Source: Rhizobium leguminosarum
Lineage (GTDB): Bacteria; Pseudomonadota; Alphaproteobacteria; Rhizobiales; Rhizobiaceae
NCBI RefSeq assembly: GCF_001679785.1
Contig: NZ_CP016286.1
Span: forward strand, 1,426,001 to 1,490,000
Direction of reading: 5' to 3'
DNA length: 64,000 bases
Below are positions 37,407-45,186 of this stretch, in pieces. The notes under the pieces are model-generated. The model ran no database searches, was not told the origin of the DNA, and saw nothing but the letters and a program-made list of their open reading frames with translations. The first letter of the stretch is position 1, and each line of letters opens with the position of its first letter. The position numbers and the translations under genes are program-made.

Positions 37407-37961
37407 ATGAAACAGACCGCTTACGTGAAGAAGGTTGGACTGCTCTCCATCGTGGGAGCAGTCCTGATGGCGGGGGTTCCGTCGCCAGCCGCGGAGGACC
37501 TCGTCTCCCGTCGACAGGCGGAGATGAAGGCCATGGCCGCCGCGGCGAAGACGATCTCCAGCATGTTCAAGGATCCGGCGGCCTACAACGCCAGCGAGTT
37601 CAAATGGGCGGCCGACACCATCCGTGACAGGTCCGGGAGCGTTCTGTCCGCACATTTCGCGTCCGAGGCCGACAGCCGTCAATCGAAGGCCGGGCCGAAC
37701 ATCCTTAAGGAGCGCGACCGGTTCGACCGCATCGCCAACGATCTGCGCGACTACGCCGTCGCGCTGGACGCCGCCGCGCAGAACAACCCCGGGTCGATGA
37801 CCGCCAGCATGCGCATGAAGCCCGGAGAGACCATGGGCGGCGGCCCGCTCGGCACCCATGTTCGCGACGAGCAGGAACTGCTGGCAATGCCGGCGGAACA
37901 CGCGTTCCACCTCATGCTCCAGACCTGTACGACCTGCCACGCCAAGTTCAGGATGGAATAA
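37407..37961 (+). CDS. Cytochrome c'/c556-like protein
   Basis: The 184-residue product has a signal peptide ending GVPSPAAE and a helical domain. The C-terminal heme site is CTTCHAKFR, placed as in cytochrome c' and c556 four-helix bundles. It is exported and could be an electron carrier or bind NO. It is the last gene of the rightward half of the island, 73 bp from the end of the peroxiredoxin gene. Confidence 0.9.
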   Translation: MKQTAYVKKVGLLSIVGAVLMAGVPSPAAEDLVSRRQAEMKAMAAAAKTISSMFKDPAAYNASEFKWAADTIRDRSGSVLSAHFASEADSRQSKAGPNILKERDRFDRIANDLRDYAVALDAAAQNNPGSMTASMRMKPGETMGGGPLGTHVRDEQELLAMPAEHAFHLMLQTCTTCHAKFRME

Positions 37962-38034
37962 GGGCGATCATGCGGGACCGGGAATTGCTCGCCTTGTTCA
38001 AGCGTCCGACTTTTCAAGCACGACCTAATTCGCT

Positions 38035-38715
38035 TCAAACAGCCATGTTCGACGCTGCCGACATCACTTCCCGAGGGGCCGGACCGCCGAACATATGGCG
38101 GCCATCCCCTTCGACTTCCGTGAAACACCAGCGCACGACGCCATCCCGATCGAGCAGGAATTCGCCGACGAGCTGGCCGTGGCCGGTGGCGATCATCTGC
38201 TTGTCATCCTCGGTGATTTCATAGCCGTCCGCCCTGTCGAGGAATTCCGACGCCGCCATCGGGTCCATAGGCGCTGGAAGCTCGCCCGGCATGTCGATGC
38301 GCATCGACATCACCGTGTTCATGCTGACTTTGCGCGGCCACTCATTCTCATCTTCGGTGAACTGCAGATTCGGCAAGCCGAAGGCCCTGTGCGAAACCCG
38401 TTCCGGGTCCGAGGCCGCCAGCAGATTGGGAAGCGGATGGTAGCGGAAATAGAGGCGGGCGCGGTCGATCGGCGTGTTGACGACGGTCAGGCTGTCGATG
38501 CCCTTCTCCTGCAATGCGCCGGTGAGTTCGGCCATGGCGGCGATCTGCCGGCGACAGAAGGGGCAATGCAATCCGCGGAACAACCCGACGAGCACCGGCT
38601 TCTGGCCGCGAAAATCGTCGATGGCGACCTTGCCCTGGCGAGTGATCGCATCCAGCACCACGTTCGGCGCGCGATCTCCGGGCTGCAATGGTCTTGCGGC
38701 GTGGTTCTCCTGCAT
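38035..38715 (-). CDS. Peroxiredoxin-like AhpC/TSA protein
   Basis: The 226-residue product has a thioredoxin fold with FRGLHCPFCRRQ, where CPFC replaces the usual peroxiredoxin PxxxTxxC site, so it resembles the CPxC subgroup with thiol redox activity. Upstream features such as LQPGDRAPNVVLDAITRQGK fit AhpC/TSA. The C-terminal ~135 residues, after LPNLQFTEDE, are an extension. The last ~55 codons are duplicated in decayed form at 30177-30350. It faces the copper island and is convergent with cytochrome c'. Confidence 0.85.
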   Translation of the reverse strand: MQENHAARPLQPGDRAPNVVLDAITRQGKVAIDDFRGQKPVLVGLFRGLHCPFCRRQIAAMAELTGALQEKGIDSLTVVNTPIDRARLYFRYHPLPNLLAASDPERVSHRAFGLPNLQFTEDENEWPRKVSMNTVMSMRIDMPGELPAPMDPMAASEFLDRADGYEITEDDKQMIATGHGQLVGEFLLDRDGVVRWCFTEVEGDGRHMFGGPAPREVMSAASNMAV

Positions 38716-38789
38716 GTTTCGTTCCTCCCTTTATCTTCTTGAATCGATTTGCCTAATCGATCTCCGGCGATCACTGCAACGAGGACAGG

Positions 38790-41700
38790 TCAGTCGAGAA
38801 ACGGCAGGACGACGAGCGTGCCTGGATCGAGGTTGTGGCGGATGCAGACATCCTGTGCCAGCGTGAAATACCGTTCCGCCTCGTCCATGTCGTCATGCTC
38901 AAGGCTGAGTGTCGCCAAGCCATCATAGCACGGAAACAGCAGTTGCGGTTCATCAATTTCCTTCGCAACCTCAAGGGCTTCTTCGTAATACTTACGAGCT
39001 AGCTTCGGTTGCCCGTGGCACTGATGAATCTGGCCCAGCACGATCAGCGGCACGGAAAGATGGTCGCGCTGATCGAGCGCCCGGTCGATTTCGACGGCCT
39101 TCTCCGCCGCTGGTACACCCTCGGCGGCGCAGCGATCGGTGAAGGTACAGCATGCGACTGCGAGGTTGGCGAGAAGGCGCGCCTGGAAGCCGAGATCGCC
39201 TATACGGGTCGCAACCTCCAGACCGCGCCGGCAGATTCTGATGGCGTTGGCAGGATCGACAATCGTGTAGAGAACGCCGAGATTGGAATAGGCACGACAG
39301 GCAGCACTTTGCAGATCGGCCTTCTCGGCAACCGAGAGGCTGCGCTCCACTTCCTGTACGGCCTCGCGGCGACGCCCGAGCCGCGCAAAGGCCGCACCCT
39401 TGGTATTCAGCGCCTCCGCCATCGCCCGCGCCGTCTCCCGTCCGGCCTCGGTCGTCCCGTCGATCGGCAGTGTTTGCAGGCATTGCAGCGCCTGCGTCGC
39501 CCACTCTGCGGCAGCGGCCTGATCCCCCATGCGGAAGGCCAGATGGCCGCGCTCCTGCAGGACATGTGCACGTTCGACCGGCGCATCGATCGTTGCGATC
39601 ATCGCTTCGGCTTCGGCCAAATATGTCTCCGCTTGATCGCGGCGTCCTGCATCAAGATGCAAACGGCCGATCTTGCGCAATATCCTCGCCGCAGCAATAG
39701 GGTCGTCTTTGGTGCTGTGGATCGCCAGCGCTCGCTGATAATGGTTCAAGGCGGCGTCGCGCAGGCCCGCTGGACCGCAGAGATCGGCAAGACGCTCCAG
39801 AAGCGCCTGTTGCTCCGGTGTCACCTCCGCCTCGTTTGCGAAGGCCGCAAGGGCCTGACGGTAGAGGCGCATTGCATCGTCATTGGCATAGGCCTTTCGC
39901 GCCAGATCGCCCGCCGCCATCAGATAGGTGGCGCCCTTGGCCTTTTCGGTGGTCAGGCTGAAGTGATGGCCGAGCTGCGCCAGATGCTCAGGCCGGTCGG
40001 GCGCTGCACCATATTGACGTTCCAGAACCTGACCGATCCGTTGATGAAGCTCCATGCGCCGTTGAAGCAGGAGATTGTGATAGATGACGTCATGCATCAG
40101 CGTCTGGCTGAAGCGATAGCCCGGCGACCCGCCGGCATCCGGCCCACGCAATTCCTCGATGATATTGGCATCGCAGAGATGATCCAATGCGGCATCGATG
40201 GCGGCTGGGTCGGTGGCGATGGTGCGGAGCAGGGCGGTATCGAATTTCGGGCCGACCACCGCAGCCTCTTGCGCCAGCCGTCTGATCTCCTGTGGCAGAC
40301 GATCGACGCGGGCAAGCAACAGGGCTTGCAGGTTCACCGGTATATCAACATCCGTGTCTTCCGCTGCGACATGCCAGTGCTGGCCGTCATTGTGCAACGT
40401 GCCCATATCGATCAGCACCCGAAGGATTTCTTCGATGAAAAGCGGATTGCCGCCGGCGCGGTCGAGGATGCGCTTGCGCATCGTCACCGGCAACTTGGCG
40501 TGATCCACGCCAAAAAACGCAGCAAGCAGCTTCTGCCCGTCGGCCGCAAAGAGGGGGGCAAGACGCTGCACGGTGACGCTGACACGATTGGAGTCCAGTG
40601 GGTCGGTCTGCGATGTCGGCCGGTAGATCGCCAGCAGCATCAACCGGCTGCGCTCCAGCCGGTCCATCATGAAGCGAAGCACTTCCAGCGAGGCGGCGTC
40701 CGCCCAGTGCAGATCCTCGATGACAAGCAGCAGGGGACCTTGCGCCAGCCGCCGCTCGAAGACGGTGCGGACGGCATAGAAGATCTGCCGCCGCAGCTGC
40801 TCCGGCTCGATGTACCGCAACGCGCCATCGGGATCGCCGAGGCCGAGGACATGCAGAAAGAGCGGCAAAAGTCCTTCGACCTCTTCCTGCGTCAGATCGA
40901 GCGCACGGAAGCCCGTTGCCAGCAATTGCCGCGCCCTGTCGAGATCGTCCCGCTCGCCAATGCCGTAGGCGCTGCGCACGACCGCGCCGAGCGTGCCATA
41001 GGATTGTTCGCCGAGGGGAGAGCAGGTCGCTTTGCGGATGGCCAGGCCCTGGAAACGGGCGGCATTGCTGGCTATCGCGACGAATTCGTTGACCAGCCGC
41101 GACTTGCCGATGCCCGCTTCGCCGATCAGGCGGACAAGCTGAGCCGCACCGCCGCAGGCAAGATCGAGGCATGTCAGCAACCGCGACAGCTCCGTATCCC
41201 GTCCGATCATGGGCGCCTGAAGGCCGAAACTCTCGAGCCCGCGCGCCGTATGCGGAGCCTCCAACAGACCTGTCAGGCGATGGACCAGAACGTTTCCGCT
41301 TTTGCCGCGCAACGCCTGCGCGCCGAGACTGTCGAAGGCAAAGGCATGGCGGGTGAGGCGATAGGTCAGCGGCCCGACAAGGATATCGTTTTCACCGGCC
41401 ATGGATTGCAGGCGCTGGGCGGTGTTCACCGTGTCGCCGGTCACTGAATAGGATTTTGCGCTGACCGCGCCGAAGCCGCCAGTGACGACAGGGCCGCTAT
41501 TGATGCCGATATGCAGACGCAGCGGCACGCCGGCGCGGGAGTGCCAGCGCTCGCCGACCTGCGTCGCCCGACCGATCATATCGAGTGCGGCACCAAGCGC
41601 CCGGACGGGATCGTCCTCATGAGCGACCGGCGCACCGAATAGCGCGAGCAGCGCATCGCCGACGAACTTGTCGACGAAGCCGCCATAGGCTTCGACTGCC

Positions 41701-42044
41701 TGGGTCATCTCTTCGAACAATTCGTTCTGCAGCACACGCATGACTTCAGGGTCGATCTGCTCGCTCAGAGTCGTGAAGCCGCAGAGATCGGCAAAGAGCA
41801 CGGTCACCGGCCGCCGGTCGGCATCGCCCTCCGGCTTGGACGGTACAGTCTCGATCTTCGGCTTCGATGCGGGTTGCGCTGTACTGGGTATCGACGCACC
41901 ACATTGGGGGCAGAAGGCAAAATCGGGCTGACAGGGATAGCCGCAGGCAGCGCACGAGATCGGTTGCCTTGCGCCGCATCGCGGACAGAAAGCAAAACCG
42001 CTCTGAATATCGAACCCGCAGCCGCTGCACTCCATCGGACGCAT
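38790..42044 (-). CDS. Zinc-ribbon / class III nucleotidyl cyclase / ATPase / TPR protein
   Basis: A 1084-residue protein. Residues 6-23 and 31-48 are two zinc ribbons (CSGCG...CPRCG, CAACG...CPQCG). Residues ~78-240 form a class III cyclase domain with both metal Asps (FADLCGF, Asp86; KFVGD, Asp130). Residues ~280-570 are an AAA/NACHT-like ATPase (Walker A GEAGIGKS, 308-315; Walker B LLLVIEDLHWAD). The rest is TPR-like repeats. This architecture is a signal-responsive adenylate cyclase common in rhizobia. It has no membrane segments. The N-terminal ribbons are also seen in other members. An ATG at 42035 is an alternative start. Confidence 0.9.
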   Translation of the reverse strand: MRPMECSGCGFDIQSGFAFCPRCGARQPISCAACGYPCQPDFAFCPQCGASIPSTAQPASKPKIETVPSKPEGDADRRPVTVLFADLCGFTTLSEQIDPEVMRVLQNELFEEMTQAVEAYGGFVDKFVGDALLALFGAPVAHEDDPVRALGAALDMIGRATQVGERWHSRAGVPLRLHIGINSGPVVTGGFGAVSAKSYSVTGDTVNTAQRLQSMAGENDILVGPLTYRLTRHAFAFDSLGAQALRGKSGNVLVHRLTGLLEAPHTARGLESFGLQAPMIGRDTELSRLLTCLDLACGGAAQLVRLIGEAGIGKSRLVNEFVAIASNAARFQGLAIRKATCSPLGEQSYGTLGAVVRSAYGIGERDDLDRARQLLATGFRALDLTQEEVEGLLPLFLHVLGLGDPDGALRYIEPEQLRRQIFYAVRTVFERRLAQGPLLLVIEDLHWADAASLEVLRFMMDRLERSRLMLLAIYRPTSQTDPLDSNRVSVTVQRLAPLFAADGQKLLAAFFGVDHAKLPVTMRKRILDRAGGNPLFIEEILRVLIDMGTLHNDGQHWHVAAEDTDVDIPVNLQALLLARVDRLPQEIRRLAQEAAVVGPKFDTALLRTIATDPAAIDAALDHLCDANIIEELRGPDAGGSPGYRFSQTLMHDVIYHNLLLQRRMELHQRIGQVLERQYGAAPDRPEHLAQLGHHFSLTTEKAKGATYLMAAGDLARKAYANDDAMRLYRQALAAFANEAEVTPEQQALLERLADLCGPAGLRDAALNHYQRALAIHSTKDDPIAAARILRKIGRLHLDAGRRDQAETYLAEAEAMIATIDAPVERAHVLQERGHLAFRMGDQAAAAEWATQALQCLQTLPIDGTTEAGRETARAMAEALNTKGAAFARLGRRREAVQEVERSLSVAEKADLQSAACRAYSNLGVLYTIVDPANAIRICRRGLEVATRIGDLGFQARLLANLAVACCTFTDRCAAEGVPAAEKAVEIDRALDQRDHLSVPLIVLGQIHQCHGQPKLARKYYEEALEVAKEIDEPQLLFPCYDGLATLSLEHDDMDEAERYFTLAQDVCIRHNLDPGTLVVLPFLD

Positions 42045-42243
42045 CTCACGAAACCCCGATGTACGGCTATTTCAGCCGCAACCAGCAGGCCTCAGAATAG
42101 GAAACAAGCATGAACCTGCTGCCCCAGGCCCGCAAGCACTAAACAAACGGCGAACCACGATGATGATCCTGTTCGGAACATCTTTAAGCCACCCGAGTTG
42201 CCGAGCGAGGTTCGAGATGTCACGATTGAATTCTTTGTGATGA

Positions 42244-42256
42244 ATATTGACAATAT
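42244..42256. promoter_or_regulatory. ATATTG-A-CAATAT palindrome upstream of the toxin-antitoxin operon
   Basis: A perfect 13-bp palindrome 45 bp upstream of the antitoxin start overlaps a TTGACA-like hexamer. Autoregulatory sites of ParD-type antitoxins are often placed like this. It is short, so chance is possible. Confidence 0.4.
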
Positions 42257-42301
42257 ATGCTACGCTGCACCACGATAGAGGAAGAACGAAAGGGTAGGCC
42301 C

Positions 42302-42553
42302 ATGGCATCGGGCAGCATTCATGTGAAGGTCAGCGGCGTGCTGCAAGATCACATTCAGCAGCAGATCGGTGACGACGGCCTCTATGAGAATGCGAGCGAG
42401 TACATTCGCGCCCTAATCCGACGCGATTTGCAAACGCGCGACGAGGCATGGGATGGCCTGCAAAAGGAGCTTGCACCCGCAATGCGTGCCGACGACAGCG
42501 AGTTTGTCGTTGTTTCCGCTGAAGACGTTATCCGCCGCAACAAGCGCCGCTGA
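42302..42553 (+). CDS. ParD-like antitoxin
   Basis: The 83-residue product begins MASGSIHVKVSGVLQDHI, a ribbon-helix-helix strand and helix, then ENASEYIRALIRRDLQTRDE, the ParD core. The C-terminal half is polar and would wrap the toxin. ATG 42302 follows AAAGGG. The toxin starts two bases after its stop, a typical type II pair with the antitoxin first. Confidence 0.9.
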   Translation: MASGSIHVKVSGVLQDHIQQQIGDDGLYENASEYIRALIRRDLQTRDEAWDGLQKELAPAMRADDSEFVVVSAEDVIRRNKRR

Positions 42554-42555
42554 GC

Positions 42556-42906
42556 ATGGTAGCCTATCGGTTTTATCCACGCGCTGACGCCGCGCAGGAC
42601 AAGATTTGGCGTGACACTTTCGAAGCGTGGGGAGAAAAACAGGCAGATGCGTACATTCTCGGGCTACATGTTTATTTGCAGCGTTTATGCGAGGATCGCC
42701 TGATCTGGCGACAGCTTCCGCAACGGTTGGCAGTTCCCGCTGACATCAGGCGTCGGGCCTATTTCAGCCGCTATGAGCATCACTACCTATTCTTTCGTGA
42801 GCTTGAGAACGGTGATCTTGGCGTCATCAGCATTCTTCACGAACGGATGGATTTACCGGTGCGGCTTAAAGAGGACTTGGCCGCTCTTTCAAACAAAGAG
42901 TCGTGA
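42556..42906 (+). CDS. ParE/RelE-family toxin
   Basis: The 116-residue product has the ParE/RelE fold pattern: helices with WGEKQADAYILGLHVYLQRL, a beta segment RAYFSRYEHHYLFFREL, and the end VISILHERMDLP. The start lies two bases after the antitoxin stop, so they are coupled. ParE poisons gyrase and RelE cleaves mRNA; the sequence does not decide. A strong hairpin follows at 42967-42994. Confidence 0.88.
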   Translation: MVAYRFYPRADAAQDKIWRDTFEAWGEKQADAYILGLHVYLQRLCEDRLIWRQLPQRLAVPADIRRRAYFSRYEHHYLFFRELENGDLGVISILHERMDLPVRLKEDLAALSNKES

Positions 42907-42966
42907 CACAGCATCTTTGATCAGAAGCGGGCTGAAGAAAATCGATCTCATAGAACGGCATAAATA

Positions 42967-42994
42967 CATGATCGAGACGCCAGTCTCGATCATG
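42967..42994. terminator. 12-bp perfect hairpin between toxin and acetolactate-synthase-like genes
   Basis: CATGATCGAGAC and its exact complement GTCTCGATCATG flank a 4-nt loop. It lies between convergent genes and may act as a bidirectional terminator, but no T-run follows on either side. Confidence 0.5.
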
Positions 42995-43073
42995 AGGTCT
43001 TCGGCTAGGATAGACGATGACTGCGGGCTGCACGATCGCACGGCTTGCTTTTGGGGTGTTCGATCATCAGCCG

Positions 43074-44780
43074 TTACTGCCGATGGGTATCGGTCAGCCT
43101 TGCAACCCGGCAGTGGAGGAGCACCGGCCAGTCCACGTCGATCATCTCCTCGATCCTGGCGTCGAGGTCGGCCGGGCTCTCGCAACGAAGGCCGATGGCG
43201 CCGTAGGCTTCTGCAAGCTTGGCGAAATCGGGGAGCGAAGCCGAATAAGAGCGAAATCGACCACTGCCCTCCGGCACTTGATCCAATTCTCGCGCCATGC
43301 CCGGATGCTCATCGCTCAAGACGAAGATCTTGATCGGCGCTTGATGCTGTATCGCCGTCGACAGCTCCTTCATCGTCGTTTGCACAGACGCGTCGCCGGC
43401 AATGTCGATGACAAGGCGGCCGGGATTTGCGAGCTGCGCCCCCAGCGCGGCAGGAAGGCCGAAACCCATAGTCCCCAATCCCCCTGAGCTAATCCAGCGA
43501 TTGGGTTTGTCGAAACCGAAGAACTGCGCCACCCACATCTGCTGACCGATCTCCGTGGCGATGATGGGGTCGTGCGGCTTTGTCAGCGCATGCAGGCGCT
43601 CCAGCGCATGTTGCGGCATGATTGCATGGTCCAGCCGCTCGTAGGAAAACGAATCGTAGGCTCGCCAATGGTCGATCTGCGTCCACCACGCCCGCAACCG
43701 CTTCTGGTCGGGCATAGTGCAGAGCGACCGCCAAGCATGGATCATATCCGCCAGCACATGCGCCGCGTCGGCTTGAATGCCGATATCGACGGGAACGCGT
43801 TTGTTGATCGACGAGGCATCGATATCGATCTGGATTTTCTTCGAGTGAGGCGAAAACTCATGGACGCGAGAGATCGCAAGATCGTCAAACCGCGCGCCGA
43901 TGGCGACCATCAGATCGCAGTCGCCAATTGCCATGTTGGCTTCATGCGATCCGTCCTGTCCGGCGACGCGCAGCCAGTTCCGCCCGCTGGCGGGATAGGC
44001 TCCAAGCCCCATAATGGTGGACGTTACGGGAAAGCCGGTGAGGTCGACGAACTCACGCAACAATCTCGACGCGTCCGGTCCCGAATTGATGATGCCGCCG
44101 CCGGCATAGATGATGGGGCGCCGGGCTTCGGCCATCAATGCGACCGCCGCTCGGATCGCGTTCCGATCGCCTTGCATTGCCGGCTGGTAGCTCGGCAGCG
44201 GAGCTACCTGGTCAGGTGCAACGTAGGTCCCGCTGGCGAAGAGCACGTCCTTCGGCATGTCGACGAGAACAGGGCCGGGTCGGCCGGCCGTCGCGATCCG
44301 GAAAGCCAGATGGATCGTCTTGGCCAGGTCGTCGACGTGTTTGACGAGGAAATTGTGCTTTGTGCAGGGGCGAGTGATGCCGACCGTATCGCATTCCTGA
44401 AAAGCATCCGTGCCGATCAGACTTGTCGGCACCTGGCCGGCGAGGCAGACGAGTGGAACGGAGCTCATAAGAGCATCCTGCAGCGCCGTAACCGCATTTG
44501 TAACGCCTGGTCCCGATGTCACCAGCATGACGCCGGCTCTTCCTGTCGAGCGGGCATAGCCTTCGGCGGCGTGTCCGGCGCCTTGCTCATGGCGCACCAG
44601 GAAATGTTTGATGTCCTCCTGTTGGAAGATTTCGTCATAGATCGGCAGCACCGCTGCGCCGGGATAACCGAAAATGTGTTCGACGCCGTTGTCGCGCAGC
44701 GCTTGCAGAACGATCTCGCCGCCGTTCATGCGACGATCGGAGGGGTTGTTGAGGGAAGAGTTGGCTGTCTCGCCGGTCAT
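43074..44780 (-). CDS. Acetolactate synthase large-subunit-like enzyme, divergent and orphan
   Basis: Acetolactate synthase condenses pyruvate in branched-chain amino acid synthesis and uses ThDP, Mg and FAD. The 568-residue product (ATG 44780) has FGYPGAAVLPIYDE, the catalytic Glu in RHEQGAGHAAEGYAR, and TSGPGVTNAVTAL. The ThDP/Mg motif reads GDASVQTTMKEL where typical enzymes have GDGSFxMNxxEL. The later NNxxxGMVRQWQ stretch is SDEHPGMARELDQ, so the cofactor end is diverged. No regulatory small-subunit gene (ilvH/ilvN) is next to it. The upstream attenuation leader (44825-44938) argues that it still serves branched-chain amino acid metabolism. Another ThDP carboligase activity is the alternative. 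Confidence 0.85.
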   Translation of the reverse strand: MTGETANSSLNNPSDRRMNGGEIVLQALRDNGVEHIFGYPGAAVLPIYDEIFQQEDIKHFLVRHEQGAGHAAEGYARSTGRAGVMLVTSGPGVTNAVTALQDALMSSVPLVCLAGQVPTSLIGTDAFQECDTVGITRPCTKHNFLVKHVDDLAKTIHLAFRIATAGRPGPVLVDMPKDVLFASGTYVAPDQVAPLPSYQPAMQGDRNAIRAAVALMAEARRPIIYAGGGIINSGPDASRLLREFVDLTGFPVTSTIMGLGAYPASGRNWLRVAGQDGSHEANMAIGDCDLMVAIGARFDDLAISRVHEFSPHSKKIQIDIDASSINKRVPVDIGIQADAAHVLADMIHAWRSLCTMPDQKRLRAWWTQIDHWRAYDSFSYERLDHAIMPQHALERLHALTKPHDPIIATEIGQQMWVAQFFGFDKPNRWISSGGLGTMGFGLPAALGAQLANPGRLVIDIAGDASVQTTMKELSTAIQHQAPIKIFVLSDEHPGMARELDQVPEGSGRFRSYSASLPDFAKLAEAYGAIGLRCESPADLDARIEEMIDVDWPVLLHCRVARLTDTHRQ

Positions 44781-44824
44781 ATCTGGGTTCCGTCGTGAGT
44801 GAGGTGATGGGTGCGACGGGGCAT

Positions 44825-44847
44825 AAAAAAAGGCCCCGTCAGGGACC
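44825..44847 (-). terminator. Attenuator terminator in the leader of the acetolactate-synthase-like gene
   Basis: On the minus strand GGTCCC-TGAC-GGGGCC is followed by seven T. It lies between the leader peptide stop (44882) and the gene start (44780). An upstream segment inside the leader ORF, GCGCATGGG, is complementary to CCCATGCGC just before the hairpin, which supports a pausing/antitermination fold. Confidence 0.85.
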
Positions 44848-44881
44848 TGTTTTCGGCGCATGGGTGGCTATTGCCGGACGA

Positions 44882-44938
44882 TCAGACCGTCCTGCCCATG
44901 CGCGATATCACCACTACGAGAACCATTGCGATTTTCAT
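44882..44938 (-). CDS. ilv-type leader peptide (18 aa)
   Basis: The minus-strand ORF starts at ATG 44938 and encodes MKIAMVLVVVISRMGRTV followed by TGA. Residues 3-11 hold four Val, one Leu and two Ile, the amino acids made by acetolactate synthase pathways. This is the hallmark of attenuation control: when charged Val/Leu/Ile tRNAs are scarce, the ribosome stalls on this run and the downstream terminator at 44825-44847 does not form. It lies 101 bp upstream of the synthase-like gene. No ribosome site precedes the ATG, so translation may start on a leaderless transcript. Confidence 0.88.
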   Translation of the reverse strand: MKIAMVLVVVISRMGRTV

Positions 44939-44946
44939 GGCCGATA

Positions 44947-44975
44947 GAGCTAGCTCCAAATCTACACGTCGTCAA
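44947..44975 (-). promoter_or_regulatory. Promoter candidate for the leader/acetolactate-synthase transcript
   Basis: TTGACG (44975-44970) is followed after 17 bases by TAGCTC (44952-44947). The expected transcription start falls at or within a base or two of the leader ATG at 44938. This arrangement resembles the leaderless trpL leader known from Sinorhizobium. The -10 box is a weak match. Confidence 0.5.
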
Positions 44976-45186
44976 CGTTGCCTCTGCGTAGATTGTATCT
45001 GTGGTTGAGAATATTTGAGATCGGTTGGGTAGCCAGTGACGAGGCAAGGGCAGGGGGCAACCCGTTCGCAACCTATCGACAAGGCAAACTCTGCCCGTAC
45101 GATCGCCACTAAGCGATTTCGACCGCGTCTTCCAGTGCGCCCCGATCAGGGTTTCTGAGCTAGCCGCCGGCGCGCGAACCCAAGTT

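Noticed and set aside
39009..41447. 812-codon open frame on the plus strand opposite the cyclase/ATPase/TPR gene
   Set aside because: It is an antisense shadow caused by high GC codon use. The minus-strand frame has clear domains, and this one has none.
44811..45008. 65-codon plus-strand ORF over the ilv-type leader
   Set aside because: It is opposite the leader peptide and terminator, which explain the sequence better.
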